A stretch of 64,000 nt of DNA from Ligustrum vulgare (taxonomy: Eukaryota > Streptophyta > Magnoliopsida > Lamiales > Oleaceae): positions 42,857,026-42,921,025 of the forward strand of contig OY743176.1 in NCBI GenBank assembly GCA_963555705.1, read 5' to 3'. The notes under the pieces are model-generated. The model made no database searches, was not told where the DNA came from, and saw only the letters and a list, made by a program, of their open reading frames with translations. Numbering within the stretch: the stretch's first letter is position 1; each line of letters begins with the position of its first letter. This document shows positions 22,968-34,404 of the stretch, piece after piece. Both the position numbers and the translations under genes were made by a program.

Positions 22968-23312
22968 CGATCTTGTTGGTCACGGTCATAACCATGGCTA
23001 ACACCCCTTCCTCCCCCATCTCTTCCACCATAACCAGAGTCATAGCGTCCACCGCAACCTCCATCCCGACCACTAGAGCCTGAACCCCACTGGCGTCTTG
23101 CCCCCTCAAAGCCACCACGTGAAGCCATATCATGAATTTCAACAGGGGCTTGTTGATTTGCTCCTTCCAAAATTTTGACAAGATCTGATGCATGCTTAGC
23201 ATCCTGGTCGGAGAAGAAAGTATAAGCCAAACCTGTGGCACCAGCACGTCCAGTTCTTCCAATTCTATGTACAGTCTTCTATCCCGTGGGAAAATCATAA
23301 TTTATCACCACC
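22968..23312 (-). pseudogene. Helicase exon: motif VI and GR-rich region
   Basis: Acceptor CTCATAG (above 23312), donor CG|GTAAAA (below 22968). It encodes VINYDFPTG, then an in-frame TAG, then [20 protein letters not shown] and [16 protein letters not shown], then the Gly-rich [11 protein letters not shown] tail. Compared with the family, the GIEDYV stretch has lost 1 and 2 nt close together (net 3), creating the stop at about 23281. The family is certain because motif VI is complete. Confidence 0.9.
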
Positions 23313-23537
23313 CTATGAGAAGAGAAGAAACTATCATTGCACGAAACCAAGCACACAACACCTTTAAAGTGCTACTATAAATCACTCACCAGACATTTCA
23401 ATAGAATCATGTAACCTCATCAACAACGATGACATGGACAGAATAATAGCTTTTAAACTATGAATATGTGGAGAAGATTCACATTAACGTGGGAAATAAA
23501 TGCAAGTTATGGTTAACCTCATTCCAATACATAGGTC

Positions 23538-23564
23538 AGGTAATATATATATATATATATATAT
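23538..23564. repeat. (TA)n microsatellite in helicase intron
   Basis: TA run between two helicase exons. Confidence 0.85.
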
Positions 23565-23765
23565 GCGCACTCAACAGAAGCACCACATAGGTAAAAGTAT
23601 AACTCATAACAAGAGGAAAAAACAAACCTATATGTGATTATTTAGTTCCTCCCAAAAGAGCAATAACTCGTAACTATCTTAAATTTTTAAGTTTTTAACC
23701 AAAGACATGGGTTTCAAAGCATACATACACAATATTCGCAAAATCAATATGATACCCCCACCAAC

Positions 23766-24045
23766 CTAATGTCTTTAATGTCCAGGCCATGGGCAGCAAC
23801 ATCAGTAGCTACAAGCATTGGTGTCCTCCCTGTACGGAACTGATTCAACACGTGATCCCTCTCACTCTGAGATTTGTCTCCATGGATAGCATCTGCTCCA
23901 AATCAACGATTTAGGTTTCCTGCAAGTTGATCACACATTCTCTTTGTAAAACAGAAAATTATTATCTTTGATCCAGGTTCTTGAGATCTCAATATCTGTT
24001 CCAGACGCCTGCACTTCTCCATAGTGACAAAACTTCAACAATATT
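23766..24045 (-). pseudogene. Helicase exon: motifs IV and V
   Basis: Acceptor GCAAAG (above 24045), donor ATTAG|GTTGG. It encodes IVEVLS, then a 1-nt deletion before the MEK residues, then [18 protein letters not shown] (motif IV) and [11 protein letters not shown]. An in-frame TGA follows (about 23904), then [16 protein letters not shown] and [17 protein letters not shown] (motif V). The invariant Arg of AARGLD is His here (CGT to CAT type change). Confidence 0.9.
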
Positions 24046-24173
24046 CTTTGCATATACAACAAACTCTTAGTCAATAATTCAATATGAAAACTGGGATGCA
24101 ATAACAAGTATGAAAATGATTCCTTTTCTCTTGAATACATGTAATAAAGTAGCTAAAGGGAATTGGGAAACTA

Positions 24174-24845
<672 letters not shown>

Positions 24846-24847
24846 AT

Positions 24848-24858
24848 TGGTATCAGAG
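24848..24858 (+). promoter_or_regulatory. Primer binding site (tRNA-iMet)
   Basis: TGGTATCAGAG, two bases after the 5' LTR, complementary to the 3' end of initiator tRNA-Met, the usual copia primer. Confidence 0.93.
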
Positions 24859-24972
24859 TCTTGGCTCATTAAAATCTTTTGAAATTCTTAGTATGCTCTG
24901 TGGTTGCAGCTTTGACTGATCTTCCAGATCAGAAAAGATTTATTTAGACTGTTTTGTGATCGAGTGGGAGCA

Positions 24973-27900
24973 ATGTCGACAGATGAAAAAATATTCAAAA
25001 TTGACAAATTTGATGGTTCAAATTTTGGATTTTGGAAAATGCAAATGGAGGACTATCTGTACCAGAAGGATCTATACAAGCCACTAAAAGAAAAGCCAGA
25101 AGATATAAGCCAGGGGGATTGGGAGTTGCTTGATCGAAAAGCACTCGGCACAATCAGGCTGACGTTGTCAAAGTCAGTGGCCTTCAACATAAAAAATGAG
25201 AAGACGACAGAGTCTCTCATGGCATCCCTTTCTAGCATGTACGAACAGCCATCTGCAGCAAATAAAGTCCACTTAATTAAAAAGCTGTTCAATATGAAGA
25301 TGACCGAAGGTGGAAGATTTGGGGAGCACCTAAATGAATTCAATGAAGTGACGGACCAGCTAAACACAGTCGAAATCACTTTTAGTGATGAAGTTCGAGC
25401 TCTGTTAATTCTTGGGCAGTTGCCAGACAGCTGGAATGGTACAGTCACAGCAATTAGTGGCTCTACCGGAAAGTCAAAATTGAAGTTCGATGATGTCGTA
25501 AGCATGATCTTAACGGAGGAGATCAGACGACAATCAGAAGGTGCCTCAACTTCAGGATCGGCGTTGAACGTGGAAAGCAGAGGCAGAAATTCTAACAGAG
25601 GAAATGGGCGGGGCAATGGCAAATTCAGAAGTGGAAGATCAAGATCCAGAAATCCAAACATTTCCAACAAAACTAAGGTTGTGGAATGTTGGAAGTGTGG
25701 GAAGACCGGTCATTACAAAAATCAGTGCACAGCACCTCCAAAAGAAAAGGAGGACAGGACAGAAGTCAATATTGTGGAAGAAGAAGCGGACGATGCTTTA
25801 ATATGCTCTTTGGAGAGAAAAACGGAATACTGGGTGATTGATTCCGGAGCATCTTTTCATGCTACCTCAAACAAGGAGTTTTTTGTAAACTATACGCGGG
25901 GTGATTTTGGTAGAGTCTATCTCGGTAATGATCAACCGTGTGACGTGGTCGGAAAGGGTGATGTACAGATCAAGATCAATGGATCTGTGTGGAAGCTGAA
26001 GGACGTGAGACATATTCCAGAATTGAGGAAGAACTTGATCTCCGTCAAGCAATTGTCGGGAGAAGGACATGTCACCACCTTCTCTGGTGATAACTGGAAG
26101 ATCACCAAGGGCGCCATGATTATCGCTCGAGGCAAGGATACTGGCACCCTCTACACAACGGCGGATGCTTGTGTGACAATTGCAGTTGCTGAAAGTAAGG
26201 AGGGCCCAAACTTGTGGCACCAGAGACTTGGGCATATGAGTCAGAAGGGACTCAAGTATATGCATGCAAAGGGGAAACTACCAGAGCTTCAGTCTACTGA
26301 TATAGACTTATGCGAGAGTTGCATCTTTGGGAAGCCGACCAGGGTGAGTTTCAACACTAGTGACAGAACTCGGAAGCAAGAGAAACTTGAGTTAGTCCAC
26401 ACAGACGTCTGGGGACCAACCGCAGTTTCATCTATTGGCGGAAAGTCATACTTTGTGACTTTCATTGATGACCACTCGAGAAAAGTGTGGGTTTATTTCT
26501 TGAGACACAAGTCTGAAGTATTCGATGTGTTCAAGAAGTGGAAAGTCATGGTGGAAAATGAAACAGGATTGCGAGTAAAGAAGCTGAGGTCCGACAACGG
26601 AGGAGAATATACGGATATGGCGTTCAAGAAGTTCTGTTACCAGAATGGCATCAAAATGGAGAGGACGTTGCCAGGGACTCCACAGCAAAATGGAGTTGCA
26701 GAACGTATGAACCGGACATTAACGGAGAGAGCCAGAAGCATGAGGTTACATGCAGGCTTGCCCAAACAGTTTTGGGCAGAAGCAGTCAATACAGCGGTGT
26801 ACTTGATCAATCGAGGACCCTCGGTACCGTTGGAGTACAGGATACCGAAGGAAGTATGGAGCGGAAAAGAAATAAAACTTTCCCACATGAAAGTTTTTGG
26901 ATGTGTCGCATATGCACATATCAGTGATCAGGCAAGGGGCAAGCTAAACCCCAAATCACTAAAGTGCACATTCATTGGATATGGCGGAGATGAGTTCGGC
27001 TACCGCTTATGGGATGACCAGAACAGAAAGGTCATCAGAAGCAGGGATGTCATATTCAACGAGAAGGTTATGTACAAGGACAGAAATGCAGTGCAGTCCG
27101 ATGACAGAGTACATGATGATCCAACATATGTTGAGTTGAATGATGCTCCAGAAAGTAGTACGTCGCAGCAGACAGAGGAGGATCTGCAGTTACAGGAGCC
27201 TGTTCTAGAGACTGATGCATCACAGTCTCCAGTCCCTGTTCTTAGAAGGTCAACCAGACCTCATGTTCCAAATAGAAAGTACATGAGTTACATGTTACTT
27301 ACTGATGCAGGTGAACCTGAATGCTATCATGAGGCATGTCAGGTCGGTGATTCTGGCAAGTGGGAGCTTGCAATGAAAGATGAGATAAAGTCTCTCATCT
27401 CTAACCAGACGTGAGAACTAGCCGAGTTACCTACAGGAAAGAGAGCTCTACACAATAAGTGGGTGTACATAATCAAGGAGGAACATGATGGATCAAAAAG
27501 ATACAAGGCGAGGTTGGTGGTCAAAGGTTTCCAGCAGAAAGAAGGAATTGACTACACGGAAATATTTTCGCCAGTTGTGAAGCTGACAACAATCAGATCA
27601 GTCTTGAGTATTGTTGCAGCAGAGGGTTTGCACTTGGAGCAGTTAGATGTAAAAACTGCTTTCCTCCATGGTGACCTTGAGGAGGAAATATATATGCAGC
27701 AGCCAGAAGGCTTCTCAGTCAAAGGAAAGGAGAAGCTCGTTTGCAAATTGAAGAAGAGCCTGTATGGCTTAAAGCAAGCCCCAAGACAGTGGTACAAGAA
27801 GTTCGACGGATTTATGCAGAAAAATGGCTACTTCAAATGTAATGCTGACCATTGTTGCTACTTCAGGAGATTCGAGTCCAGTTATATAATTTTGCTACTT

Positions 27901-28863
27901 TATGTCGATGATATGTTAGTAGTAGGCTCAGATATGGACGAAATCAAGAAGTTAAAGATGCAGCTGTCAGCAGAATTCGAAATGAAGGACTTGGGTGCAG
28001 CGAAGCAGATTCTCGGAATGAGGATTTTCAGAGATAAGCAGAAGGGTATCTTGCAGTTATCTCAGGCCAAGTACATTAGTCAAGTTCTGCAGAGATTTAA
28101 CATGTGCAGTGCGAAGGCTGTCAGCACGCCACTAGCTAATCACTTCCGTCTATCTAGTGATCAGAGTCCTAAGACAGAGGACGAGATAAACTTCATGGCT
28201 AAAATACCATATGCCTCAGCCATTGGAAGTTTGATGTATGCCATGGTTTGTACCAGACCAGATATTGCTCATGCAGTGGGAGTTGTGAGCAGGTTTATGG
28301 CAAATCCAGGAAAGCAGCATTGGGAAGCAGTAAAGTGGATATTAAGATATCTACGGGGAACTACTGATAGATGCTTATGCTTTGGACGAGGCGAGGTGGC
28401 TCTACAAGGTTTTGTAGATGCAGATTTTGCTGGTGAGGTAGATCGCAGAAGGAGCACTACTGGTTATGTTTTCACAGTAGGTACTACTGCAGTTAGCTGG
28501 ATTTCACAGATACAGAAGATTGTTGCTCTATCCACTACAGAAGCAGAGTACGTGGCAGTAACCGAGGCTAGAAAAGAAATGATCTGGTTACAGGGTTTGT
28601 TGGCAGAATTGGGATTCAGTCAGGAGAAGAATGTTTTGCACAGTGATAGTCAGAGTGCGATACATCTGGCAAAGAATTCAGCATTTCATTCTAGAACCAA
28701 GCACATTGGACTCCGTTATCACTTCATCAGGTCTCTTCTAGAGGATGAAGTATTAATACTAGAGAAGATCCAGGGTAGCAAGAACCCAGCCGACATGATG
28801 ACCAAGACAGTAACAAAGGAAAAATTGGAGCTGTGCTCAGCTTCAATTGGTCTTCTGAAGTGA
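24973..28863 (+). pseudogene. Copia gag-pol polyprotein, one internal stop
   Basis: One frame of 1297 codons including the terminal stop, near the size of Tnt1 polyproteins. Start ATG at 24973 (MSTDEKIF). Domains: gag; CCHC knuckle CWKCGKTGHYKNQC (residue about 239); protease WVIDSGASF (about 290); GAG-pre-integrase LWHQRLGHMS; integrase core from HTDVWGP (about 476) with SDNGGEY and the Glu of PQQNGVAER; RT with YVDDML (about 977); RNase H with DADFAG and STTEAEYVA; end near 1296. The only visible break is TGA at 27412-27414, inside NQTWEL where Trp (TGG) is expected. Integrase and RT are therefore in separate open segments. The rest looks intact. Confidence 0.95.
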
Positions 28864-28943
28864 AGACAAAGGAAATGACTCACACCATATTTCACAAGGA
28901 GTTGTAAGAAGGAGATATCTCAGGGGAAGCCACATTTGTCCCC

Positions 28944-28954
28944 AAGTGGGAGAT
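28944..28954 (+). promoter_or_regulatory. Polypurine tract
   Basis: AAGTGGGAGAT directly before the 3' LTR; primes plus-strand DNA synthesis. Confidence 0.85.
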
Positions 28955-29517
<563 letters not shown>

Positions 29518-30076
29518 TTAAAATCAGCAACAGAATCAGATTAACAAAGGAAAAAGGAAGACAGGCTGATGTAGCCCGAACTTTTTTTGATGATGGGGGT
29601 TCAGTTCTTTAGCAATTTTGGATTGGTAAAGATTTACCAAAATAGGCCAAGTAGGATAACAAAATGAAACTTCTCCTGGGACTTGTGAACCCAAGAACAC
29701 TGGAACTTATGAAGGAGAAAGAGAAAGAAGAACATGCAACACACCTAAACTCCCATGGGCATCCCACTTAAGGTTTGAACTGCATCAAAAAACTCAAGGC
29801 AAAGCATTATTAATGGAATTTCCTAATACATATCCCTCTTACGATTAATTGGAAGCATTAATGATTATATATAGACCTCAAATGTTTCTAAATTTTTATT
29901 TAAAAACTAAATCAGTTACGTACAAAACTTGCAATAACAACAAAATATAAAAAAGACGTGAATTTACCAAATTAAGTAGATCCCATTCCAGAGATTCAGT
30001 AATGCATTATTGTAGCTAGTGGGTATTGATCCATTTGACCTTGATATTTATGGAAAAAATGGCCATGACATTATGA

Positions 30077-30225
30077 TGTTCCAGCATGATATAATTTGAG
30101 AATTACATGACATAGATGCATTGACATGCATAACCTTTAATTGTTAAGCATGTTCCAGCATGATATAATTAGAGAATTTACATGACATTTATGCATTGAC
30201 ATGCATAACCTTTAATTGTTAAGCA
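30077..30225. repeat. Tandem duplication of about 75 bp in a helicase intron
   Basis: 30077-30150 and 30151-30225 are near-identical, both starting TGTTCCAGCATGATATAATT and ending TTTAATTGTTAAGCA. Confidence 0.85.
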
Positions 30226-30805
30226 TTTAGATAACATAATTCTTGCATTGCATGTCTATTTTGTAGGTCGGACCAGAGCCTCCAACAAACTTTTTGATGG
30301 TGGTATACATGAATGACGTGGGGGAGATATTGACCAAATGTGATTTTATTTTGTAGGGAAAGCTTTGGAAGGTTCTTTTATTCTTTAGTGATTTAGGATC
30401 ATTTAACATCAAACTGTGAAAAGGCCAAAACAAATGAAAGAACGAACTTGGAGTTGTTGAAGGGAGGATTAGGTGGAACTATAACTTGGGCAAGTGAAAA
30501 TTAATAGAAAAAGGAAGAAGAAAAGAGAATGAAAACTAGATGTGCCTAAATACAGACACAATATGAACTCAATTAAGAACTGCTTTCGCTTTTGAACCAT
30601 ATGATATCTCCGAAAAAACTTCATTTCCCAGACAATGTTCCTTCACAATATGATCAGCGAACATATCCAAGATAATTTGCGAACCAGAAAAATAAGAAAG
30701 CAGTATTACACCTATAAAACAGCAAAGTTACATAAGTAGAACAAATAGAAGCATCTTTGTTATTGCAACAATATCATTAAATTGGAGCAATCATTAAATC
30801 CATAC

Positions 30806-31064
30806 CGTGCAAGATATCTTTGACGATTTTCCGAACTTCACAGCTTCATCTTGTATTTGAGTTGCCAACTCCCTGGTTGTTGACAATACCAGAACTGTTG
30901 GACCTAATTTAGGATTATTATGTTATTGGTTTAGATGAATAAAGCCAGGAATCAAATAACCCAGAGCCTGTCTTGGCTATGGCTACTATATCGCGACCTT
31001 GAAGAGCAATTGGCCAAGATTGTGCCTGTATTGGCGTAGGAGAAGAAAACCCAGCTTGGAATAC
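30806..31064 (-). pseudogene. Helicase exon: Q motif, damaged Walker A, motif Ia
   Basis: Acceptor TTTCCAG (above 31064), donor CACG|GTATGG. It encodes [18 protein letters not shown], then [17 protein letters not shown]. The GKT residues of motif I are missing through an 11-nt deletion at about 30953-30960, followed by a shifted YLIPGFIHL, an in-frame TAA, then [28 protein letters not shown] and SKISCT. Motif Ia reads TTRELA rather than PTRELA. Length 259 + 11 = 270 nt, 90 codons, consistent with phase-0 borders. Without GKT the protein could not bind ATP. Confidence 0.93.
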
Positions 31065-31563
31065 CTGGAAAACCAAAAAAAGCCGCAATGCCTATAAGCA
31101 GAGATGTACTCTCTTCAAGATTTGTTGTTGGTTTCATTCAGGCTTATGGGAGTTGCCAGCGAGAACAAGTATCATCCCCCACTGTACAATGCCACTGCTT
31201 GCTGGTGCAAGCTAGAGTAGGAGGAGACGCAGTCTGAACCACTACCAGCAAAGTCCCAATCACAAATTTGTATGATTCAGATAGCCCTTCACAAGATTAC
31301 CAAATAAGGGCACTCTTAATACATCAAGCCCCCATTCGATTGTGGCACAGTGTACGACATTTGACTCCTCCCTGGAGCAAATATCGCACCTGAGACAAAA
31401 CGTTTGGATGAAAAAGGAAAAAGAAATTGAGTATCAGTATGAATCCTTAATATCTTGCAGGCATCCAGTAATAAATCAATGTTGCAAAAAATTTAATTCA
31501 TTCATTATTCAAACTTACAAAGGCGCTGTCAAAGAACTGCAAATACACAAATTATGCACATAC
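31065..31563. other. Helicase intron sequence
   Basis: Lies between two recognised exons. No further feature seen. Confidence 0.5.
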
Positions 31564-31632
31564 CTCCTTTAGAATCTCCGAGGGAAAACCAGTGGCTTCA
31601 AATGAAATAAAGGGACGGGGAACATTATCTCC
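31564..31632 (-). pseudogene. Helicase small exon before the Q motif
   Basis: 69 nt, 23 codons: GDNVPRPFISFEATGFPSEI then LKE. Acceptor GTCTAG, donor GAG|GTATGTG. It carries the conserved aromatic of the extended Q motif (SFEATGFP). Open and apparently undamaged. Confidence 0.85.
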
Positions 31633-32405
31633 CTAGACGAAGTACAGGTGAGTAGTTATCATTTACGTAAATATGACTGTAAGTAACAAATAAAGGAATG
31701 AGTAGTTATTATAGAAAAAAAAAAAAAGTGTGCAAAATCAGAAATGGAAGTTAAGGGGGGAGGGGGTATCACAACCAAGTATTGACAACAAAATAACTAC
31801 AACAAGAACTTAACAAGGTATTAAGCCTCTATTTGATTCTCATTATTTGGGAAAAAAGAGTTTTGAATAGTGATTGATGGAATATTATGTGGTTAAAAAC
31901 AAGAAAAAAGTTTTTGACTTATGTGTAGAACATTTTATTGTAAAATTTTATTAAAATTGAGTATCATAGGAAAAAGAGTTAAAAAGAAGGATCAAACTGA
32001 GACTAAAAATCTTAGTTAGAAGAATCAACTAAACAAAACCAAGGATAATTTATACAAGTTACATTACATATAGGGTTTGTTTGAGTCCCAATTTTTTTGG
32101 AAAATAAATTTTGTAATAGTGATTTTTTTTAGCCCTTGCTTGAGCCCTATTAAAACTTAAAACATATTTCTCTCTATTAATTTTTAATCACACGTTCTTC
32201 AAAAAATCACTACTCCAAAATACATTTTCTCCATAAATCTAATTTTAATGTGGATCAAACATGGGCTTTTATTTGTGATTATATGGTTAAAAAATAGGAA
32301 AATTTTAGGATTTAGATGTAAAATTATAGTATTGGAAGAATATGTTACTGAAAATGAGTTCAAGAAAAAATGTTTTTTTAAGAATGGGGCTTAAACAGGG
32401 GTGTT

Positions 32406-32443
<38 letters not shown>

Positions 32444-33475
32444 AGCGTATATTTTTCAACAAAATTACAATAATCTCAAATCATGCATGATGCTACAAAG
32501 TACAAACTCATAAATCTCCTACTTGTTATAAGAAAATTTACACTGCTCACCACTTAGAATTCTAAGCCCCTGTCTGATTTGCATAAAAATCAGGTTTTTA
32601 TTTAGTAGATTTTGATTAAAGTTATTGAAATATATTGCTAAAATGTAATCAAAGTAGTAGATCTCACGAAAATATATGGTTGACAATGAATTTGGTAAAA
32701 ATGAATTTTATGAAACGTGGGCCCAATATTTAAAAAGGCGAAAATAAGAGCTGAGGAGTTTTTCAATTGTGAGGCAAGACGCAAGCTTCAAGGCGCTTTG
32801 AGGTTTAAGCCTCATCACAGACCTAAAAATAGACAAATTTTTTTTAAATAATATCAAAAAATCAATTTTACCAACAAAGCTAGTTTACATCATTTCTAAT
32901 GTAGCATCTACATATATTGTCCAAAATTAGTAGTTTAGTACTCCGAATTTCAGAGACATTCCACAAGATGAGAAAATCCTAACAAAAAAGCACGACAAAA
33001 ATATTATATTTGGAAACATTTTTTACTCATTTTGCAATTGAAAAAAGGTTAAACTAAATAAGTTTAGAAGTTTAAAGTTTGTATTTTTTGTTTATAATAT
33101 TAGGTTAAATAAAAAGGCTTAAGTTTAAAAAAAAAAAAAAATGAGGCTTACGACTCACGCTTCATGAGGCGTACATCTCAATGGATGAGGAGCTCGCCCC
33201 ACAAAAAAGACATTTTTTTCAGCGCCTCAAGGCGCCAGATGTACGCCTCAAATTGAGGCGCCTTTTTATTCCATGTGTGGCCAAATAGGGGTCAAATGTT
33301 TCCAGTAGAATCCTTTGCGTAATTATAAAAGTCGACACTAGGTTGGACAAGCTTGTGCTAAGGGAAGTCATTCAAGGCTCAGTTAATCCTAGAAACTGAA
33401 AAAATAATGATCTTCATCTTCTAGTGGAAGCAGGCTCTTTAAATAAATCAAACATCAATGAATATAGACGCTTAC
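31633..33475. other. Long helicase intron with MITE-like insertions
   Basis: Candidate MITEs are at 31825-32004 (ends GCCTCTATTTGATTCTC and, reversed, GTCTCAGTTTGATCCTT) and about 32079-32402 ('gggtttgtttgagtccc' against 'cccctgtttaagcccca'). A (TA)n(CA)n microsatellite lies at 32409-32442. A foldback-like segment with 'aaggcgctttgaggtttaagcctca' near 32790 is mirrored by 'cgcctcaaggcgcc' near 33223. Confidence 0.45.
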
Positions 33476-33562
33476 GATTACGGATATTTCAGCTGACAGC
33501 AATATGCCTCAGGAAACAAACCACTTGGTGCACCTTTGGAAGCAGATAATCCATGTTCAGTA
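33476..33562 (-). pseudogene. Helicase exon before the small exon, 3' part
   Basis: Encodes TEHGLSASKGAPSGLFPEAY, then CCQ where RRQ would be expected, then a 1-nt deletion in the following HEIS stretch. Donor ATC|GTAAGC. The exon is cut on its 5' side by the copia at 33563. Confidence 0.75.
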
Positions 33563-34323
33563 TGTAGGCTTCAATGGAACCTGCAATGCAGCAAATGCAA
33601 TGGTTAATTCAATTAAAACCAAGAAAAATTACACTAAAATGAAAGAGGAAGAAACTAGGTTAGAGATTTGATTTTCCCCCTTTTTGGTTTGGCTCAGAAA
33701 ATCAATCCAACAACCACAAGTGCGACACCACGATTTGGAGATTTGTACAACCACGAAGGAAGTACGGGTAATCACAAACCGAAACCGTTCACGCAGAAAG
33801 GCAGCCCACGAAGGTCACGAAAAAGGAAGCAGCCGTGTCACGAAGAAGCACAAGAAGAAAGGCTGACTACTTAAGCAGATGAACACGAAGAAAAGCACCC
33901 AAGATTTCACACAGAAAGCACTGAGAAGTCATGGCCAGACTCGGCCATTTTATAGACAAAGAATCCTTCCCACAGATAGAGCTTAACGGAATGGAGAAGA
34001 GTGAGGAACGGGATGAGACTTATCAAAATCAAGATAAAGATTATCTTGACACTTAACCAACCGAGAATAATGAGTATAATAGATAAAGATAAGCTTTGTT
34101 CGGTTTTATCTCCTTTTTCCAACATTATCTCCAAAGTCGAGTATCGAGTACCAATTCCAATTGGGTTGACTCCCTCAAGATACCCGACGAAGTGGGCTAC
34201 AAACAATTGTTGTGTGGACTTAACTGATCTTCAATATTGGCTTATAAAAGCCTGAAGTTAAAATGGGCCTCGATTTTTCATCATCGCCAAAGGGGTTTAA
34301 TTTTGGTAACACATTACCTAACA
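33563..34323 (-). repeat. 3' LTR of the older copia
   Basis: Plus-strand reading starts TGTAGGCTTCAATGG and ends ACATTACCTAACA. A TATA-like box (CTATAAAATGG on the minus strand) is near 33945-33955. Confidence 0.93.
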
Positions 34324-34335
34324 AACCTCCACCTT
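34324..34335 (-). promoter_or_regulatory. Polypurine tract of the older copia
   Basis: AAGGTGGAGGTT on the minus strand, directly next to the 3' LTR. Confidence 0.8.
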
Positions 34336-34404
34336 GTTACCAAACTAACCTGTAAGCTTAACAAGGAAAAACTTAACAAGAAGAAATTGTAGCACAAAAG
34401 AAAC

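Noticed and set aside
24848..24858. tRNA-like sequences (also 42711-42724 and 44806-44818)
   Set aside because: They are only the short initiator-tRNA-complementary primer sites of copia elements; no tRNA fold is present.
25053..25670. 205-codon minus-strand open frame
   Set aside because: Antisense shadow of the copia gag coding region.
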